Source: Dactylosporangium siamense (GTDB lineage Bacteria > Actinomycetota > Actinomycetes > Mycobacteriales > Micromonosporaceae). Taken from it: a DNA stretch of 64,000 nucleotides. Below the pieces are notes generated by a model, which searched no databases, was not told where the DNA came from, and saw nothing but the letters and a program-made list of their open reading frames with translations. Made by a program: the position numbers and the translations under genes. The stretch lies in assembly GCF_016862795.1 (NCBI RefSeq), contig NZ_BONQ01000025.1:62001-126000 (forward strand), written 5' to 3'. This document shows, in pieces, positions 10,462 to 21,013 of this stretch (position 1 is its first letter; each line of letters starts with the position of its first letter).

Positions 10462-10958
10462 CGATGTTCGTCCGGAACGGCACCGTGTGCGTCGCCCGGT
10501 TCGGGCCGGCCGAGGCGGCCGTGCTCAACGAGGTCATGCTCGAGGTCATCACGCTGCTGTCGGAGGGGTTCGACCGCACGGATCCGGTGATCACGCGGCT
10601 CTTCCCGGACATGTACCGCAACGACGCCTCCGCGTCCGAGGAGTTGCGGCGCTACCTGGAGGACGACCTGCGCTCGGCGAAGCTGGAGCAGGCCGCGTTG
10701 CTGCTGGACGTGCTCCCGGTCGAGGGTGGCGAGGTGGCCCTCGACGAGGAGCAGGCCGAGGCCTGGCTGCGCGCCCTCACCGACGTGCGGCTCACCCTGG
10801 GGTCCCGGCTCGGCATCGATGACGATGACGTCGACGTCGAGGAGGAGCTGGACGAGGCGATCCTGAAGGACCCCACGTCGGCGCGTGTCGGGCAGCTCTC
10901 GGTGTACCAGTATCTGACGTATCTGCAGGAGAGCCTGGTCGGCGCGCTCATGGGGTGA
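10458..10958 (+). CDS. DUF2017 family protein
   Basis: This 166-residue soluble acidic protein matches the actinobacterial DUF2017 family that usually follows clpS. It is largely helical, with an acidic stretch [13 protein letters not shown] near residue 120. The GTG start overlaps the clpS stop by four bases. A role in ClpS-dependent degradation is inferred from position alone. Confidence 0.85.
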   Translation: MTMFVRNGTVCVARFGPAEAAVLNEVMLEVITLLSEGFDRTDPVITRLFPDMYRNDASASEELRRYLEDDLRSAKLEQAALLLDVLPVEGGEVALDEEQAEAWLRALTDVRLTLGSRLGIDDDDVDVEEELDEAILKDPTSARVGQLSVYQYLTYLQESLVGALMG

Positions 10959-11014
10959 GGCCGGCGCACTCACGTGGTGAGGTCGGTCACGAGCGAGTTG
11001 CGCTCAGGTTTCGG

Positions 11015-11020
11015 TAGGCT
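11015..11020 (+). promoter_or_regulatory. TAGGCT -10 box for a leaderless mec transcript
   Basis: TAGGCT lies six bases ahead of the GTG at 11027 and no Shine-Dalgarno sequence is present. This spacing is typical of actinobacterial promoters whose transcripts begin at the start codon. The same hexamer occurs before rph, orn and the gene at 51653. Confidence 0.55.
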
Positions 11021-11026
11021 GTGGGC

Positions 11027-11518
11027 GTGCTGACCATCGACGCCGCGATCCTCGACGCGATCGTTGCGCACGCCCGGCGGGATCACCCCGACGAGGCGTG
11101 CGGGATCGTCGCGGGTCCGGCCGGCTCGGACAGCCCGACCCGGCACGTGCCGATGGCCAACGCGGCCCGCTCGATGACGTTCTACGAGTTCGACTCGGTG
11201 GAGCAGCTGCGGCTGTGGCGCGAGATGGACGACGCCGACGAGGAGCCGGTGATCGTCTACCACTCGCACACCGCCACCGAGGCGTATCCGTCCCGGACGG
11301 ACGTGTCGTTCGCCGGTGAGCCGAATGCCCACTATCTGCTGGTTTCGACCAGGGATCCCGAGCGGACCGAGATCAGGTCGTTCCGCATCGTGGACGGAGC
11401 CGTCACCGAAGAGCCGGTTCAGGTAGTTAATGCAGTCGTGGACTCACACGCCGTCCAGTCATATCTCTTCGGGCAGAGCCCGACGACCGTCGACTACGAG
11501 TGTCGCGCAGGCAGTTGA
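11027..11518 (+). CDS. mec: CysO-cysteine peptidase, JAMM/M67 family
   Basis: The zinc peptidase releases cysteine from the CysO-cysteine thiocarboxylate adduct in the CysM pathway of M. tuberculosis. The 163-residue product has the JAMM motif: Glu23, then His79-x-His81-x7-Ser89-x2-Asp92. I prefer the GTG at 11027 (protein begins VLTIDAAIL) to the GTG two codons upstream because a TAGGCT box lies six bases away. cysO and cysM follow directly, as in mycobacteria. Confidence 0.93.
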   Translation: MLTIDAAILDAIVAHARRDHPDEACGIVAGPAGSDSPTRHVPMANAARSMTFYEFDSVEQLRLWREMDDADEEPVIVYHSHTATEAYPSRTDVSFAGEPNAHYLLVSTRDPERTEIRSFRIVDGAVTEEPVQVVNAVVDSHAVQSYLFGQSPTTVDYECRAGS

Positions 11519-11584
11519 TCGCCGCCTGCCGTCGCACCGTATCCAGTCGTCCTGTTCGCCGCTCGTACACAAGAGGAAATGATC

Positions 11585-12852
<1,268 letters not shown>

Positions 12853-12857
12853 GCCTG

Positions 12858-12898
12858 GGTCGAGGTAGGAGCCCCGGGCGCCGACACCTACCTCGACC
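12858..12898. terminator. Bidirectional hairpin between cysM and a convergent gene
   Basis: GGTCGAGGTAGG (12858-12869) pairs perfectly with 12887-12898 across a 17-base GC-rich loop. It sits six bases beyond the cysM stop and seven before the convergent stop codon at 12905, so it can end both transcripts. Confidence 0.75.
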
Positions 12899-12904
12899 TG
12901 GGCC

Positions 12905-13255
12905 TTACAGCCCGGTCACGATCCAGCCCAGCACCAGACTGACCGACGCGGTGCCCAGCAGCGCGAAGGGCAGCCGTCGCTTGTGCACGCTGGCGAACGC
13001 GGCGATCGTGCACGTCAGCCCGATCAGCCCGATGACGGTGACGGTCGGCGCGTACCAGGCCCGGGACGCGCTGACCAGCCCGACGAACGCCCGCAGCGCC
13101 ACCGCCATCCCGCCCAGGCCGAGCACCGCCGCCCAGCCGCACACGGCGGCCAGGTGACGCGGCTCCGGCGAGGGGTCCCGCTCGGTCGGTAGCCGGAAGG
13201 CGTCGGGAAGGTGCCGGCGCAGCCGCCTGGTCGTCCTGGACACGTCAACGGGCAC
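12905..13255 (-). CDS. Small membrane protein of unknown function
   Basis: The 116-residue product has a charged N-terminus of about 35 residues followed by three hydrophobic spans. The GTG at 13255 is five bases after AGGAG (13261-13265). I do not recognise a family. It lies where M. tuberculosis carries a rhomboid protease and murI between cysM and the Rv1339 homologue, but it resembles neither. Confidence 0.6.
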   Translation of the reverse strand: MPVDVSRTTRRLRRHLPDAFRLPTERDPSPEPRHLAAVCGWAAVLGLGGMAVALRAFVGLVSASRAWYAPTVTVIGLIGLTCTIAAFASVHKRRLPFALLGTASVSLVLGWIVTGL

Positions 13256-13396
13256 GTCCACTCCTGCGGGGGTCGTTTGGTGGCTTACGAATCTCAACGA
13301 GCCCGGGCGTGAGGCGTCACGCAACCCTGTCACGTTGGCGACATCTGCCGTCCGATCGTTCAGCCTTGCCTGCCAGTCCGGCGTAGGCTGCGCCAC

Positions 13397-13552
13397 GTGA
13401 CGGACTTGCCCATCGGCAGCAACCGGCCGGGCAACCCCCGCCGGTGGCGTCCGTCCACGCCCGGTTGTTGTGCAGGTGCCGTCATCCGGCGCCCCGGGGT
13501 CACGAACTATCCTCACCTGACCGGCGTGATCCACACTGGCGCGGCGACGTGA
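13397..13552 (+). CDS. Possible leaderless 51-residue ORF
   Basis: A GTG at 13397 lies seven bases after TAGGCT (13384-13389), the same arrangement as at rph and orn. It opens a 51-codon frame ending at 13552, just upstream of the metallo-hydrolase gene. The peptide is basic and has a Cys-Cys pair. No family is recognised and the composition is not strongly protein-like, so this may be only a promoter with a chance frame. Confidence 0.25.
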   Translation: MTDLPIGSNRPGNPRRWRPSTPGCCAGAVIRRPGVTNYPHLTGVIHTGAAT

Positions 13553-13598
13553 CCAGAGCGATGGGAGACGACGTCTTGGCGTTGTTGTTGGGGGAAGC

Positions 13599-14351
13599 AT
13601 GAGGCTCACCGTTCTCGGCTGCGCCGGCAGCTTCCCGGGTCCCGAGGCGCCCTGCTCGGCGTATCTCGTCGAGGCGGACGGATTCCGGCTCCTGGTGGAC
13701 TTCGGCCCCGGGTCGATGTCGACACTGCAGCGGTTCTCAGGCCTGTACAACGTCGATGCCATCCTGCTGACGCACCTGCACTGCGATCACATGCTCGACG
13801 CGTGCTCCTACATCGTGGCCCGGCGCTACGCGCCGTCCGGCCCGCTGCCGCCGCTGCCGGTCTACGCGCCGGTCGCCGCGCCCGAGCGCATCTCGGCCGC
13901 GTACGGCGGGGAGAACGAGCCGATGGCGATCAGCGACGTCTACACGTTCTACGCGTTGCAGCCGGGCAGCTTCCCGATCGGGCCGCTCCACGTCACCGTC
14001 GACCGGGTCAACCACCCCATAGAGACCTACGGCGTGCGCATCGAGCACGAGGGCCGGGTCATCACGTACTCCGCCGACACCGCCGCCTGCGACCAGCTGA
14101 TCCGCCTCGCCCAGGGCGCGGACCTGTTCCTGTGCGAGGCGAGCTACCTCGACGGCGCCGACAACCCGCCGGACCTGCACCTCACCGGGCGCGAGGCGGC
14201 GGAACACGCCACGAAGGCGGAGGTCGGGCGGCTGCTGCTGACGCACCTGGTGCCGGCGTGGGGGAGCGAGGCGCTCACCCTGGAGGCCGCGCAGGCCGCG
14301 TTCGAGGGGCCGATCGACATCGTCCGACCAGGCGCGAGGTACGACATTTAG
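13599..14351 (+). CDS. Metallo-beta-lactamase-fold phosphodiesterase, Rv1339-like
   Basis: The 250-residue product belongs to the RNase Z-like metallo-hydrolases. It has the zinc motif THLHCDH near residue 49, an aspartate in SADTA, and a late histidine in LLLTHLVP. It aligns along its length with M. tuberculosis Rv1339, reported as an atypical cyclic AMP phosphodiesterase, and shares that gene's linkage to rph and rdgB. That activity is inferred here. The ATG follows GGGGGAAGC. The glycosyltransferase and SGNH genes lie between it and rph, which is not so in M. tuberculosis. Confidence 0.85.
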   Translation: MRLTVLGCAGSFPGPEAPCSAYLVEADGFRLLVDFGPGSMSTLQRFSGLYNVDAILLTHLHCDHMLDACSYIVARRYAPSGPLPPLPVYAPVAAPERISAAYGGENEPMAISDVYTFYALQPGSFPIGPLHVTVDRVNHPIETYGVRIEHEGRVITYSADTAACDQLIRLAQGADLFLCEASYLDGADNPPDLHLTGREAAEHATKAEVGRLLLTHLVPAWGSEALTLEAAQAAFEGPIDIVRPGARYDI

Positions 14352-14417
14352 GCAGCGTTTGCCGATTCGTCAGTCGATGGTGGCCGCCCGCACGGTCTCC
14401 GCCCCCATGGTGACGGC

Positions 14418-15569
14418 ATGCGGATCGCGATCGTCACCGAATCGTTCCCGCCCGATGTGAACGGCGTCGCCCACTCCGTCGTCCGGGTCGCCGAACACCT
14501 CGTCGCGCGTGGCCACGAGCCGCTCGTGATCGCACCTCAGCCCTCCTCAGGGGCGCGGTCGGTCACCGGCGCCTTCCCGTACGAGATCATCCGGGTCCCC
14601 TCGGTCGCCACCCCCGGCTATGGGACCTTCCGCCTAGGGTTGCCCAGCCGCCGCCTGGCCGCCGCCCTGCGCGCCCACCGCACCGACCTGGTCCACCTGG
14701 CCAGCCCGTTCGTGCTCGGCGCCCGCGGCATGACGGTCGCCGCGTCGCTCGGGCTGCCGACGGTCGCGGTGTACCAGACCGACGTGCCCGCGTACGCCCG
14801 CCTGTACTACCACTCCGGCCTCGGCGAGCAGGCCGCGTGGCGCTGGCTGCGCCGCATCCACAACGCCGCCGACCGGACCCTCGCACCGTCGACCGCGGCC
14901 GCCACCGCCCTGCACAGCCACGGCATCGAACGGGTCTGGCTGTGGCGCCGCGGCGTCGACGCGGCCCGCTTCGACCCCGGCCGCCGTAGCGACGGCCTCC
15001 GCCGGGCACTGCTCGGCGCCGATCGGACCGTGCTCGTCGGATACGTCGGCCGCCTCGCCGTGGAGAAGCGCGTCGACCTCCTCGCCCCGGTCAGCCGCAT
15101 CCCCGGCGTCCGGGTGGTGGTGGTCGGCGACGGACCGGCCCGCCCGGCCCTGGAACGCGCCATGCCCGGCGCGGTCTTCCTGGGCGAACGCCGGGGTGAC
15201 CAGCTCGCCCGGATCTTCGCCAGCCTGGACGTGTTCGCGCACACCGGACCGTTCGAGACGTTCGGCCAGACCGTTCAGGAGGCGCTCGCATCGGGCGTGC
15301 CGGTGGTCGCGCCCGCTCAGGGCGGCCCCCTCGACCTGGTCGACGACGGCCGCACCGGGATCCTCGTGCCGCCCTGCGACGCGCTCGCGCTGCGCGACGC
15401 GGTCGCGGGGTTGGCCGCGGAACCCGAGCGGCGGCAGGCGATGGGTCTCGCGGCCCGGGTCGCCGTCGCCTCCCGCAGCTGGGCGGCCGTCGGCGACCAA
15501 CTGATCCGGCACTACACCGACGTGCTGCCCCTGTCCGGGGCGACGGCCGTGCCGGCGGTGTCTGCGTGA
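14418..15569 (+). CDS. GT4 glycosyltransferase, mannosyltransferase-like
   Basis: This 383-residue GT-B enzyme begins MRIAIVTESFPPDVNGVAH, the N-terminus seen in GDP-mannose-dependent alpha-mannosyltransferases such as MgtA and PimB/PimC-type proteins. The C-terminal half has the donor-binding GYVGRLAVEKRVD and the E-x7-E region around PFETFGQTVQEALASG. It probably acts at the inner face of the membrane on a lipid or cell-wall glycan; the acceptor is unknown. The stop codon overlaps the next start as GTGA. Confidence 0.82.
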   Translation: MRIAIVTESFPPDVNGVAHSVVRVAEHLVARGHEPLVIAPQPSSGARSVTGAFPYEIIRVPSVATPGYGTFRLGLPSRRLAAALRAHRTDLVHLASPFVLGARGMTVAASLGLPTVAVYQTDVPAYARLYYHSGLGEQAAWRWLRRIHNAADRTLAPSTAAATALHSHGIERVWLWRRGVDAARFDPGRRSDGLRRALLGADRTVLVGYVGRLAVEKRVDLLAPVSRIPGVRVVVVGDGPARPALERAMPGAVFLGERRGDQLARIFASLDVFAHTGPFETFGQTVQEALASGVPVVAPAQGGPLDLVDDGRTGILVPPCDALALRDAVAGLAAEPERRQAMGLAARVAVASRSWAAVGDQLIRHYTDVLPLSGATAVPAVSA

Positions 15570-16762
15570 GGATCGTGCGCCTGGCGAACTTCGTCATGCC
15601 CCGCTCCGGCGGCCTCCGCACCGCCCTTCGCGCCCTAGGCGAGGGGTACGTCGCCGCCGGGCACGAGTCGATCCTGATCGTGCCCGGAGAGGCGCACTCC
15701 GACGTGTCGGACGCGCAGGGCCGGGTGATCACGCTGCCCGGCCCGGTCGTGCCCGGCACCGGCGGCTACCGGGTGCTCATCCACCGGCGCCGGCTCGCCC
15801 GGTTGCTGGACCGGCTCCAGCCGGACCGGCTCGAGGTCTCCGACCGGTTCACGCTGCGCTGGACCGGCCGGTGGGCCCGCGACCGGGGCATCCCCGCGGT
15901 CATGGTGTCCCACGAGAGCCTCGCCGGCCTGCTGAGCTTCGCCGGGCCGGCCGGTGCGGCGTGCGCGGACCTGCTCAACGCCCGGAGCCACCGCGCCTAT
16001 GACCAGGTCCTGTGCACCACCGCCTGGGCCGCCGCCGAGTTCGACCGGATCGGTGCGGGCAACCTTGTGCGCGTACCACTCGGCGTGGATCTTGATCTTT
16101 TCCACCCTTCGCGATCGTCCGCCGCGGTGCGGGCGCGCTTCGCGACCCCGGACCAGGTGCTGCTGGTGCACTGCGGGCGGCTGTCGACCGAGAAACGGCC
16201 CGAACGCTCCGTCGAGGCGCTCATCGCGCTGCGTGCCAGGGGCGTCGACGCGGTCCTCGTCGTGGCCGGCGACGGCCCGCTGCGGCCCCGGCTGCAGGAG
16301 CAGGCCGCCGGCCACGCGGTGCACTTCACCGAGTTCGTCGCCGACCGCACCGCCGTCGCCACCCTCCTGGCGACCGCCGACGTGGTCCTCGCTCCCGGCC
16401 CGATCGAGACGTTCGGCCTGGCGGCCCTCGAAGCCCTCGCGTGCGGGACGCCGGTCGTGGTGTCCGCCGAGTCGGCCCTCCCCGAGGTGGTCGGAGACGC
16501 CGGTGCGGCCGTTCACTCGGATTTCGCGGATGGGGTACAGCAGGTGCTCGCGCTGCCGTCCTCCGAACGCCGGCTGGTCGCCCGCGACCGCGCCATGCGG
16601 TTCTCCTGGCCCGTCGCGGTCGCGGGGTTCCTCCGCGTCCACGGGGCGGCTCCGTCGTTGCCGGCCGGTGCTGTGGCCGTTCACGGGGCGGCGGCGTCGT
16701 TGCCGGCCGGTGTTGTGGCCGTTCACGGGGCGGCGTCGTCGTTGCCGGCCGGTGTGCCGTGA
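15566..16762 (+). CDS. GT4 glycosyltransferase with C-terminal repeat tail
   Basis: A second GT-B glycosyltransferase, 398 residues, coupled to the previous one by a GTGA overlap. The donor-binding CGRLSTEKRPE and PIETFGLAALEALACGTP motifs are present. The catalytic part ends near residue 357. The rest is three copies of a 14-residue repeat (VHGAAxSLPAGxVA) encoded by a 42-bp tandem repeat, which is not part of the fold. It likely works in sequence with the preceding enzyme on the same glycan. Confidence 0.8.
   Translation: MRIVRLANFVMPRSGGLRTALRALGEGYVAAGHESILIVPGEAHSDVSDAQGRVITLPGPVVPGTGGYRVLIHRRRLARLLDRLQPDRLEVSDRFTLRWTGRWARDRGIPAVMVSHESLAGLLSFAGPAGAACADLLNARSHRAYDQVLCTTAWAAAEFDRIGAGNLVRVPLGVDLDLFHPSRSSAAVRARFATPDQVLLVHCGRLSTEKRPERSVEALIALRARGVDAVLVVAGDGPLRPRLQEQAAGHAVHFTEFVADRTAVATLLATADVVLAPGPIETFGLAALEALACGTPVVVSAESALPEVVGDAGAAVHSDFADGVQQVLALPSSERRLVARDRAMRFSWPVAVAGFLRVHGAAPSLPAGAVAVHGAAASLPAGVVAVHGAASSLPAGVP
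16637..16762 (+). repeat. 42-bp tandem repeat, three copies
   Basis: Units at 16637-16678, 16679-16720 and 16721-16762 are nearly identical (GTTCACGGGGCGGC as the core) and in frame. The third unit ends with the stop codon of the glycosyltransferase and the overlapping GTG start of the next gene. Confidence 0.9.
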
Positions 16763-17592
16763 CCGTCTTCGTCGCGCTCGGTGACTCCACCACCGTCGGC
16801 TTCGGCGACCGGTTGCCCGACGGCTCCTGGCGCGGGTGGGCCCAGATCCTCGCCGCCGCGCTCGGTGCCCGCCTGCACAACCTCGCCGACAGCGGCGCGC
16901 AGACCGCCGACGTGGTCGCGGGGCAGCTGCCCCGGGCCCTCGACCTGCGCCCCGACATCGCCGCCGTCCTCGTCGGCACCAACGACACGCTGCGCAGCCC
17001 GTTCGACCCGGCGCGGGTCGCGGCGAACCTGGAGCGCACCGTGGCGGCCCTGCGCGCCGGCGGCGCCGAGGTCCTCACCATCCGGTTGCCCGACCCGGGC
17101 CGCATGTTCGGGCTGCCCGGACCCCTGGCCCGTCCCCTCGCCCGCCGGATGCGCGACCTCAACGCCGCCGCCGACCTTGTCGCCGACCGCCACCGCACCG
17201 TGCACTTCGACGCGGCCGGCCACTCCGACTCGTACGACCGCCGCATGTGGAGCGTCGACCGGCTCCACCCGAGCGAACGCGGTCACCGCTTCCTCGCCTG
17301 CTCGTTCTTCGACCTGCTCGCCGCCCGCCTCGGCCCCGGCATCGGCAACCGCCCGGACCCGTCGCCGAGCAGCCCACCCCCGACCCGCGCCGCGCAGGCC
17401 TGGTGGATGGCGACCCAGGGCACCCGCTGGATGATCCGCCGCTCGACGGACCTGCTGCCGGGCCTGCTCGGCCTCGCGTACGCCGAACTGCGCACCCCCA
17501 CCGCCTCGCCTGCGGGGCTCCCCACCGCCTCGCCCGCGGGGTTCCCCACCGCCTCGCCTGCGGGGCTGCCGCTGTCCGACCGGGTCGCTTGA
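16759..17592 (+). CDS. SGNH/GDSL-family hydrolase
   Basis: The 277-residue product is a predicted esterase of the SGNH superfamily. The catalytic serine is in ALGDSTTVG near the N-terminus. The block III motif VGTNDT and the C-terminal [10 protein letters not shown], which supplies Asp and His, are all present. No signal peptide is seen. The GTG at 16759 overlaps the upstream stop (GTGA); a longer frame starting at 16441 lies inside the glycosyltransferase and is a shadow. It ends with three copies of an 8-residue repeat (TASPAGLP). Confidence 0.85.
   Translation: MTVFVALGDSTTVGFGDRLPDGSWRGWAQILAAALGARLHNLADSGAQTADVVAGQLPRALDLRPDIAAVLVGTNDTLRSPFDPARVAANLERTVAALRAGGAEVLTIRLPDPGRMFGLPGPLARPLARRMRDLNAAADLVADRHRTVHFDAAGHSDSYDRRMWSVDRLHPSERGHRFLACSFFDLLAARLGPGIGNRPDPSPSSPPPTRAAQAWWMATQGTRWMIRRSTDLLPGLLGLAYAELRTPTASPAGLPTASPAGFPTASPAGLPLSDRVA
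17500..17571 (+). repeat. 24-bp tandem repeat, three copies
   Basis: Units at 17500-17523, 17524-17547 and 17548-17571 encode [16 protein letters not shown] at the C-terminus of the SGNH hydrolase. They are in frame and differ at few bases. Confidence 0.9.
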
Positions 17593-17593
17593 C

Positions 17594-17599
17594 TAGGCT
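17594..17599 (+). promoter_or_regulatory. TAGGCT -10 box for leaderless rph
   Basis: TAGGCT is seven bases ahead of the rph ATG and no ribosome site is visible. It lies just past the SGNH stop codon, so rph-rdgB can be transcribed apart from the glycosyltransferase genes. Confidence 0.55.
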
Positions 17600-17606
17600 G
17601 GACGGC

Positions 17607-18335
17607 ATGGCTCGACCGGATGCTCGCGCAGCAGATCAACTTCGACCCGTATCGATCACCCGCCAGTGGAGCATGCACCCGGAGGGGTCCGTGCTCGTCG
17701 AGTTCGGTAACACCCGGGTCCTGTGCACGGCCAGTGTCACCGAGGGGGTGCCCCGCTGGCGCAAGGGCTCCGGCCTGGGCTGGCTCACCGCCGAATACGC
17801 GATGCTGCCCCGCGCCACGACCACCCGCAACGACCGCGAGAGCGTCAAGGGCAAGATCGGCGGGCGCACCCACGAGATCTCCCGCCTCATCGGCCGCAGC
17901 CTCCGCGCCTGCATCGACCTCAAGGCGCTCGGCGAGAACTCGATCGTCCTGGACTGCGACGTCCTGCAGGCCGACGGCGGCACCCGCACCGCGGCCATCA
18001 CCGGCGCCTACGTCGCCCTCGCCGACGCCGTCGGCTTCCTGGCCGCCAACAAGAAGCTCGCCGGCAAGCCCGCGCAGGTCCTGCACCGCTCCGTCGCCGC
18101 GGTCAGCGTCGGCATCATCGCCGGCGAGCCCCGCCTCGACCTCTGCTACGAGGAAGACGTCATCGCCGACGTCGACATGAACGTCGTCTGCACCGGCACC
18201 GGCGACTTCGTCGAGGTCCAGGGCACCGGCGAGCAGGCCGTCTTCTCCCGCGCCGAGCTCGACCTGCTCGTCGACCTCGGCGCCCTCGGCTGCGCGGAGC
18301 TGACCGCCCTCCAGCAGAAGGCGATCGCCGGATGA
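17607..18335 (+). CDS. rph: Ribonuclease PH
   Basis: This phosphorolytic 3'-5' exoribonuclease trims tRNA and rRNA precursors and forms a hexameric ring. The 242-residue product has the family N-terminus [15 protein letters not shown], the [12 protein letters not shown] segment, the arginine-rich [10 protein letters not shown] region, and the phosphate site around [14 protein letters not shown]. It is followed by rdgB with an ATGA overlap, as in mycobacteria. Trimming enzymes of this kind would act on unusual tRNA precursors such as those near 30 kb. Confidence 0.97.
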   Translation: MARPDARAADQLRPVSITRQWSMHPEGSVLVEFGNTRVLCTASVTEGVPRWRKGSGLGWLTAEYAMLPRATTTRNDRESVKGKIGGRTHEISRLIGRSLRACIDLKALGENSIVLDCDVLQADGGTRTAAITGAYVALADAVGFLAANKKLAGKPAQVLHRSVAAVSVGIIAGEPRLDLCYEEDVIADVDMNVVCTGTGDFVEVQGTGEQAVFSRAELDLLVDLGALGCAELTALQQKAIAG

Positions 18336-18928
18336 AGCTGCTGCTCGCGACCCGCAACCAGAAGAAGCTCGTCGAGCTGCGCCGCGTCCTCGCTGAGGCC
18401 GCGCCGCACGTCTCGCTCGTCGGCCTCGACGACGTGCCGCCCTACCCGGAGTCGCCGGAGACCGGCCTCACCTTCGAGGACAACGCGCTGCTCAAGGCCC
18501 GCGAGGCGGCGTCCATCACCGGCCTGCCCAGCGTCGGCGACGATTCCGGCCTCGCGGTCGACGCCCTCAACGGCATGCCAGGCGTCTTCAGCGCCCGCTG
18601 GTCCGGCCTGCCCAGCGGCACCCCCGACCGCGACGGCGCCAACCTCCGCCTCGTCCTCGCCCAGATCGCCGACGTCCCCGACGAGCACCTGGGCGGCGCC
18701 TTCGTCTGCGCCGCCGCCATCGTCTGGCCCGACGGCCGCGAGGCGGTCCACCGCGGCGAGATGCGCGGCCGCCTGATCAGAGCCCCCCGCGGCGACGGAG
18801 GTTTCGGCTACGACCCGATCTTCGTCGCCGAGGGCTACGACCTGACCACCGCCGAACTCCCACCCGCGGAGAAGGACGCCATCAGCCACCGCGGCAAGGC
18901 CTTCCGCGCCCTGGCCGCCACGCTCTGA
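18332..18928 (+). CDS. rdgB: dITP/XTP pyrophosphatase (RdgB/HAM1)
   Basis: It removes non-canonical purine nucleoside triphosphates by hydrolysing them to monophosphates. The 198-residue product has [13 protein letters not shown] at the N-terminus, the catalytic [15 protein letters not shown] motif, the GFGYDPIF segment and the terminal [10 protein letters not shown]. The ATG overlaps the rph stop codon. Confidence 0.96.
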   Translation: MKLLLATRNQKKLVELRRVLAEAAPHVSLVGLDDVPPYPESPETGLTFEDNALLKAREAASITGLPSVGDDSGLAVDALNGMPGVFSARWSGLPSGTPDRDGANLRLVLAQIADVPDEHLGGAFVCAAAIVWPDGREAVHRGEMRGRLIRAPRGDGGFGYDPIFVAEGYDLTTAELPPAEKDAISHRGKAFRALAATL

Positions 18929-18942
18929 CGCTTCCCGCTCGC

Positions 18943-19340
18943 TCGTCCGCACGCAGGTGATCGACGGGCGGTCCCCGCTCGTCGTTCGCCCGCGTGCCGG
19001 TGGCGGTTGCTGCTGGTCGTTTGTCCGCGTGCTGGTGGCGGTTGCTGCTGGTTGTTCGTCGTGTGCTGATGGTCGACGGGCGGTTGCTGCTGGTCGTTTG
19101 TCCGCGTGCTGGTGGCGGTTGCTGCTGGTTGTTCGTCGTGTGCTGATGGTCGACGGGCGGTTTCTGCTCGTCGTTCGTCCGTGCGTTGGTGGCGGTTGCT
19201 GCCGGTCGTTCGTCCGCGTGCTGGTGGTCGGGGACGGGTTTGCTCGTCGTTCGTCCGCGTGCCGGTGGTCGAGGGGCAGTTCCCGTCCGTCGCTCGTCCG
19301 CGTGCCGGTGATCGACGGACGGCTCCGGTCGCGCGGACGA
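18943..19340. repeat. Degenerate minisatellite array
   Basis: About ten head-to-tail units of 35-43 bp fill most of the space between rdgB and hutH. The conserved part of each is close to CGTTCGTCCGCGTGCTGGTG, followed by a variable GGCGGTTGCTGCTGGT-like half. An exact duplication of about 75 bp lies near 19008-19170. Frames are open on both strands, but the predicted peptides are low-complexity, so I treat it as non-coding. Confidence 0.85.
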
Positions 19341-19492
19341 CCGGAACTGTCCGTCGATCCCGTCCGTGGATCAACGGCGGCCTGAGCCGTCCGGAGGGGC
19401 TTCGACGCAGCCGAGCGGGGGCCAAGCCGTCGTGCATTCCACCGGCGATGGCTGAGCCCTGTGTCCCGCAAGGGCGCGGCTGGGAGCGGGGA

Positions 19493-21013
19493 TCAGGCCA
19501 GGGTGCCGACCTCCCGTTCGATGGCGGCCAGCAGGTCGCGGCCCGAGACCGTGGCGCGCATCGACTCCAGCACCGGGGCGAGGAAGACGTCCGGACCCGG
19601 CTGGCCCGCGTGCCGCTCGACGGCGGCCATCGCGATGCGGCCGGCGACGGACGGGGTCAGCGGGGCGCGGAGCTGGAGGCCCCGGACCGCGGAGAGCAAC
19701 TCGACCGCGAGGATGCTGCACAGGTTGTCCAGGACGGTGCGCAACTTACGGGTCGCGGCCCAGCCCATGGAGACGTGGTCCTCCTGCATGCCCGACGTCG
19801 GCAGCGAGTCGACGCTGGCCGGTGACGCGAGGCGCCGGTTCTCCGCGACGATGCCCGCGGCCGTGTACTGCGCGATCATCAGTCCCGAGTTGACACCGGC
19901 GTCGGGGGTGAGGAACGGCGGCAGGTCCCGTGACCGGCACACGTCGAGCATCCGGTCGACCCGGCGTTCGGCGATCGCGCCGACCTCGGCCGCCGCGATC
20001 GCGAGGAAGTCGGCGGCGAACCCCAGCGGCGCCCCGTGGAAGTTGCCGGTCGACTCGACCCGCCCGTCGGGGAGCACGACCGGGTTGTCGACGATCGACA
20101 GCAGCTCCCGGGCCGCGACGGTGCTCGCGAACTCGAGTGTGTCCCGGGCGGCGCCGGCGACCTGCGGTGCGCAGCGCATCGAGTACGCGTCCTGCACGGC
20201 GTGCTCGAGGTCGTCGCGGTGCGAGTCCATGATCGGGGAGTCCTGCAGCAGGCGGTGCAGGTTCGCCGCGGAGGCGGCCTGGCCGGGGTGGGGCCGGATC
20301 GTGTGCAGCTCCGGCATGAACGGCCGGTCGGAGCCGAGCATCGCCTCGATCGACAGCGCGGCGGTGACGTCGGCCATCGTGAACAGGTGTGCCGCGTCGG
20401 CGATCGCCAGCAGCAGCATGCCGAGCATGCCGTCGGTACCGTTGATCAGCGCGAGGCCCTCCTTCGAGGACAACTGCAGGGGATTGACCCCGGCGTCTGC
20501 GGCGCTGATGCGGGCGCCGTCCTTGGCGAGGACCCAGCCCTCGCCGATGAGCACGAGCGCGCAGTGCGCGAGCGGGGCCAGGTCCCCGGACGCCCCGAGC
20601 GAGCCGTGCTCCGGCACCCAGGGCGTGATGTCCGCGTTGAGCAGGTCGACGAGGCCGGTGGCGATCTCGGGGCGTACCCCGGAACGTCCCATGGCCAGGG
20701 ACCTGATGCGCAGCAGCATCATCGCCCGGACCACCTCCCGCGGCATGGGCGCGCCGATGCCGGCCGCGTGCGAGCGGATCAGCGCGTGCTGCAACTCGGC
20801 GCGCCGTTGCGGTGCGATGAACGTGTTGGCGAGGGCGCCGAACCCGGTGGACACGCCGTAGACCGGCCGGCCGTCGCGCTCGATGGCGTCGACGATCGAC
20901 CGGCTGGTGCGCATCGCGTCGAGCGCGTCCTGCGCGAGGGTCACCCGCGCGTTGCCCCGGGCGACCGCGATGAGGTCGGCGGGGGTGATGCCTGAAGCGG
21001 TGACGGTGATCAA
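19493..21013 (-). CDS. hutH: Histidine ammonia-lyase
   Basis: It converts histidine to urocanate and ammonia, the first step of histidine use. The 506-residue product has the Ala-Ser-Gly triad at residues 141-143 ([14 protein letters not shown]) that cyclises to the MIO cofactor, and YGVSTGFG near residue 52. The start is TTG at 21013: it overlaps the hutI stop codon as TTGA and GGGGAG lies just upstream. It is the last gene of the operon; the minisatellite lies beyond it. Confidence 0.96.
   Translation of the reverse strand: MITVTASGITPADLIAVARGNARVTLAQDALDAMRTSRSIVDAIERDGRPVYGVSTGFGALANTFIAPQRRAELQHALIRSHAAGIGAPMPREVVRAMMLLRIRSLAMGRSGVRPEIATGLVDLLNADITPWVPEHGSLGASGDLAPLAHCALVLIGEGWVLAKDGARISAADAGVNPLQLSSKEGLALINGTDGMLGMLLLAIADAAHLFTMADVTAALSIEAMLGSDRPFMPELHTIRPHPGQAASAANLHRLLQDSPIMDSHRDDLEHAVQDAYSMRCAPQVAGAARDTLEFASTVAARELLSIVDNPVVLPDGRVESTGNFHGAPLGFAADFLAIAAAEVGAIAERRVDRMLDVCRSRDLPPFLTPDAGVNSGLMIAQYTAAGIVAENRRLASPASVDSLPTSGMQEDHVSMGWAATRKLRTVLDNLCSILAVELLSAVRGLQLRAPLTPSVAGRIAMAAVERHAGQPGPDVFLAPVLESMRATVSGRDLLAAIEREVGTLA

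Noticed and set aside
18943-19340. CRISPR-like array
   Set aside because: Units are contiguous, 35-43 bp and degenerate throughout, with no constant repeat separated by unique spacers of normal length, and there are no cas genes.
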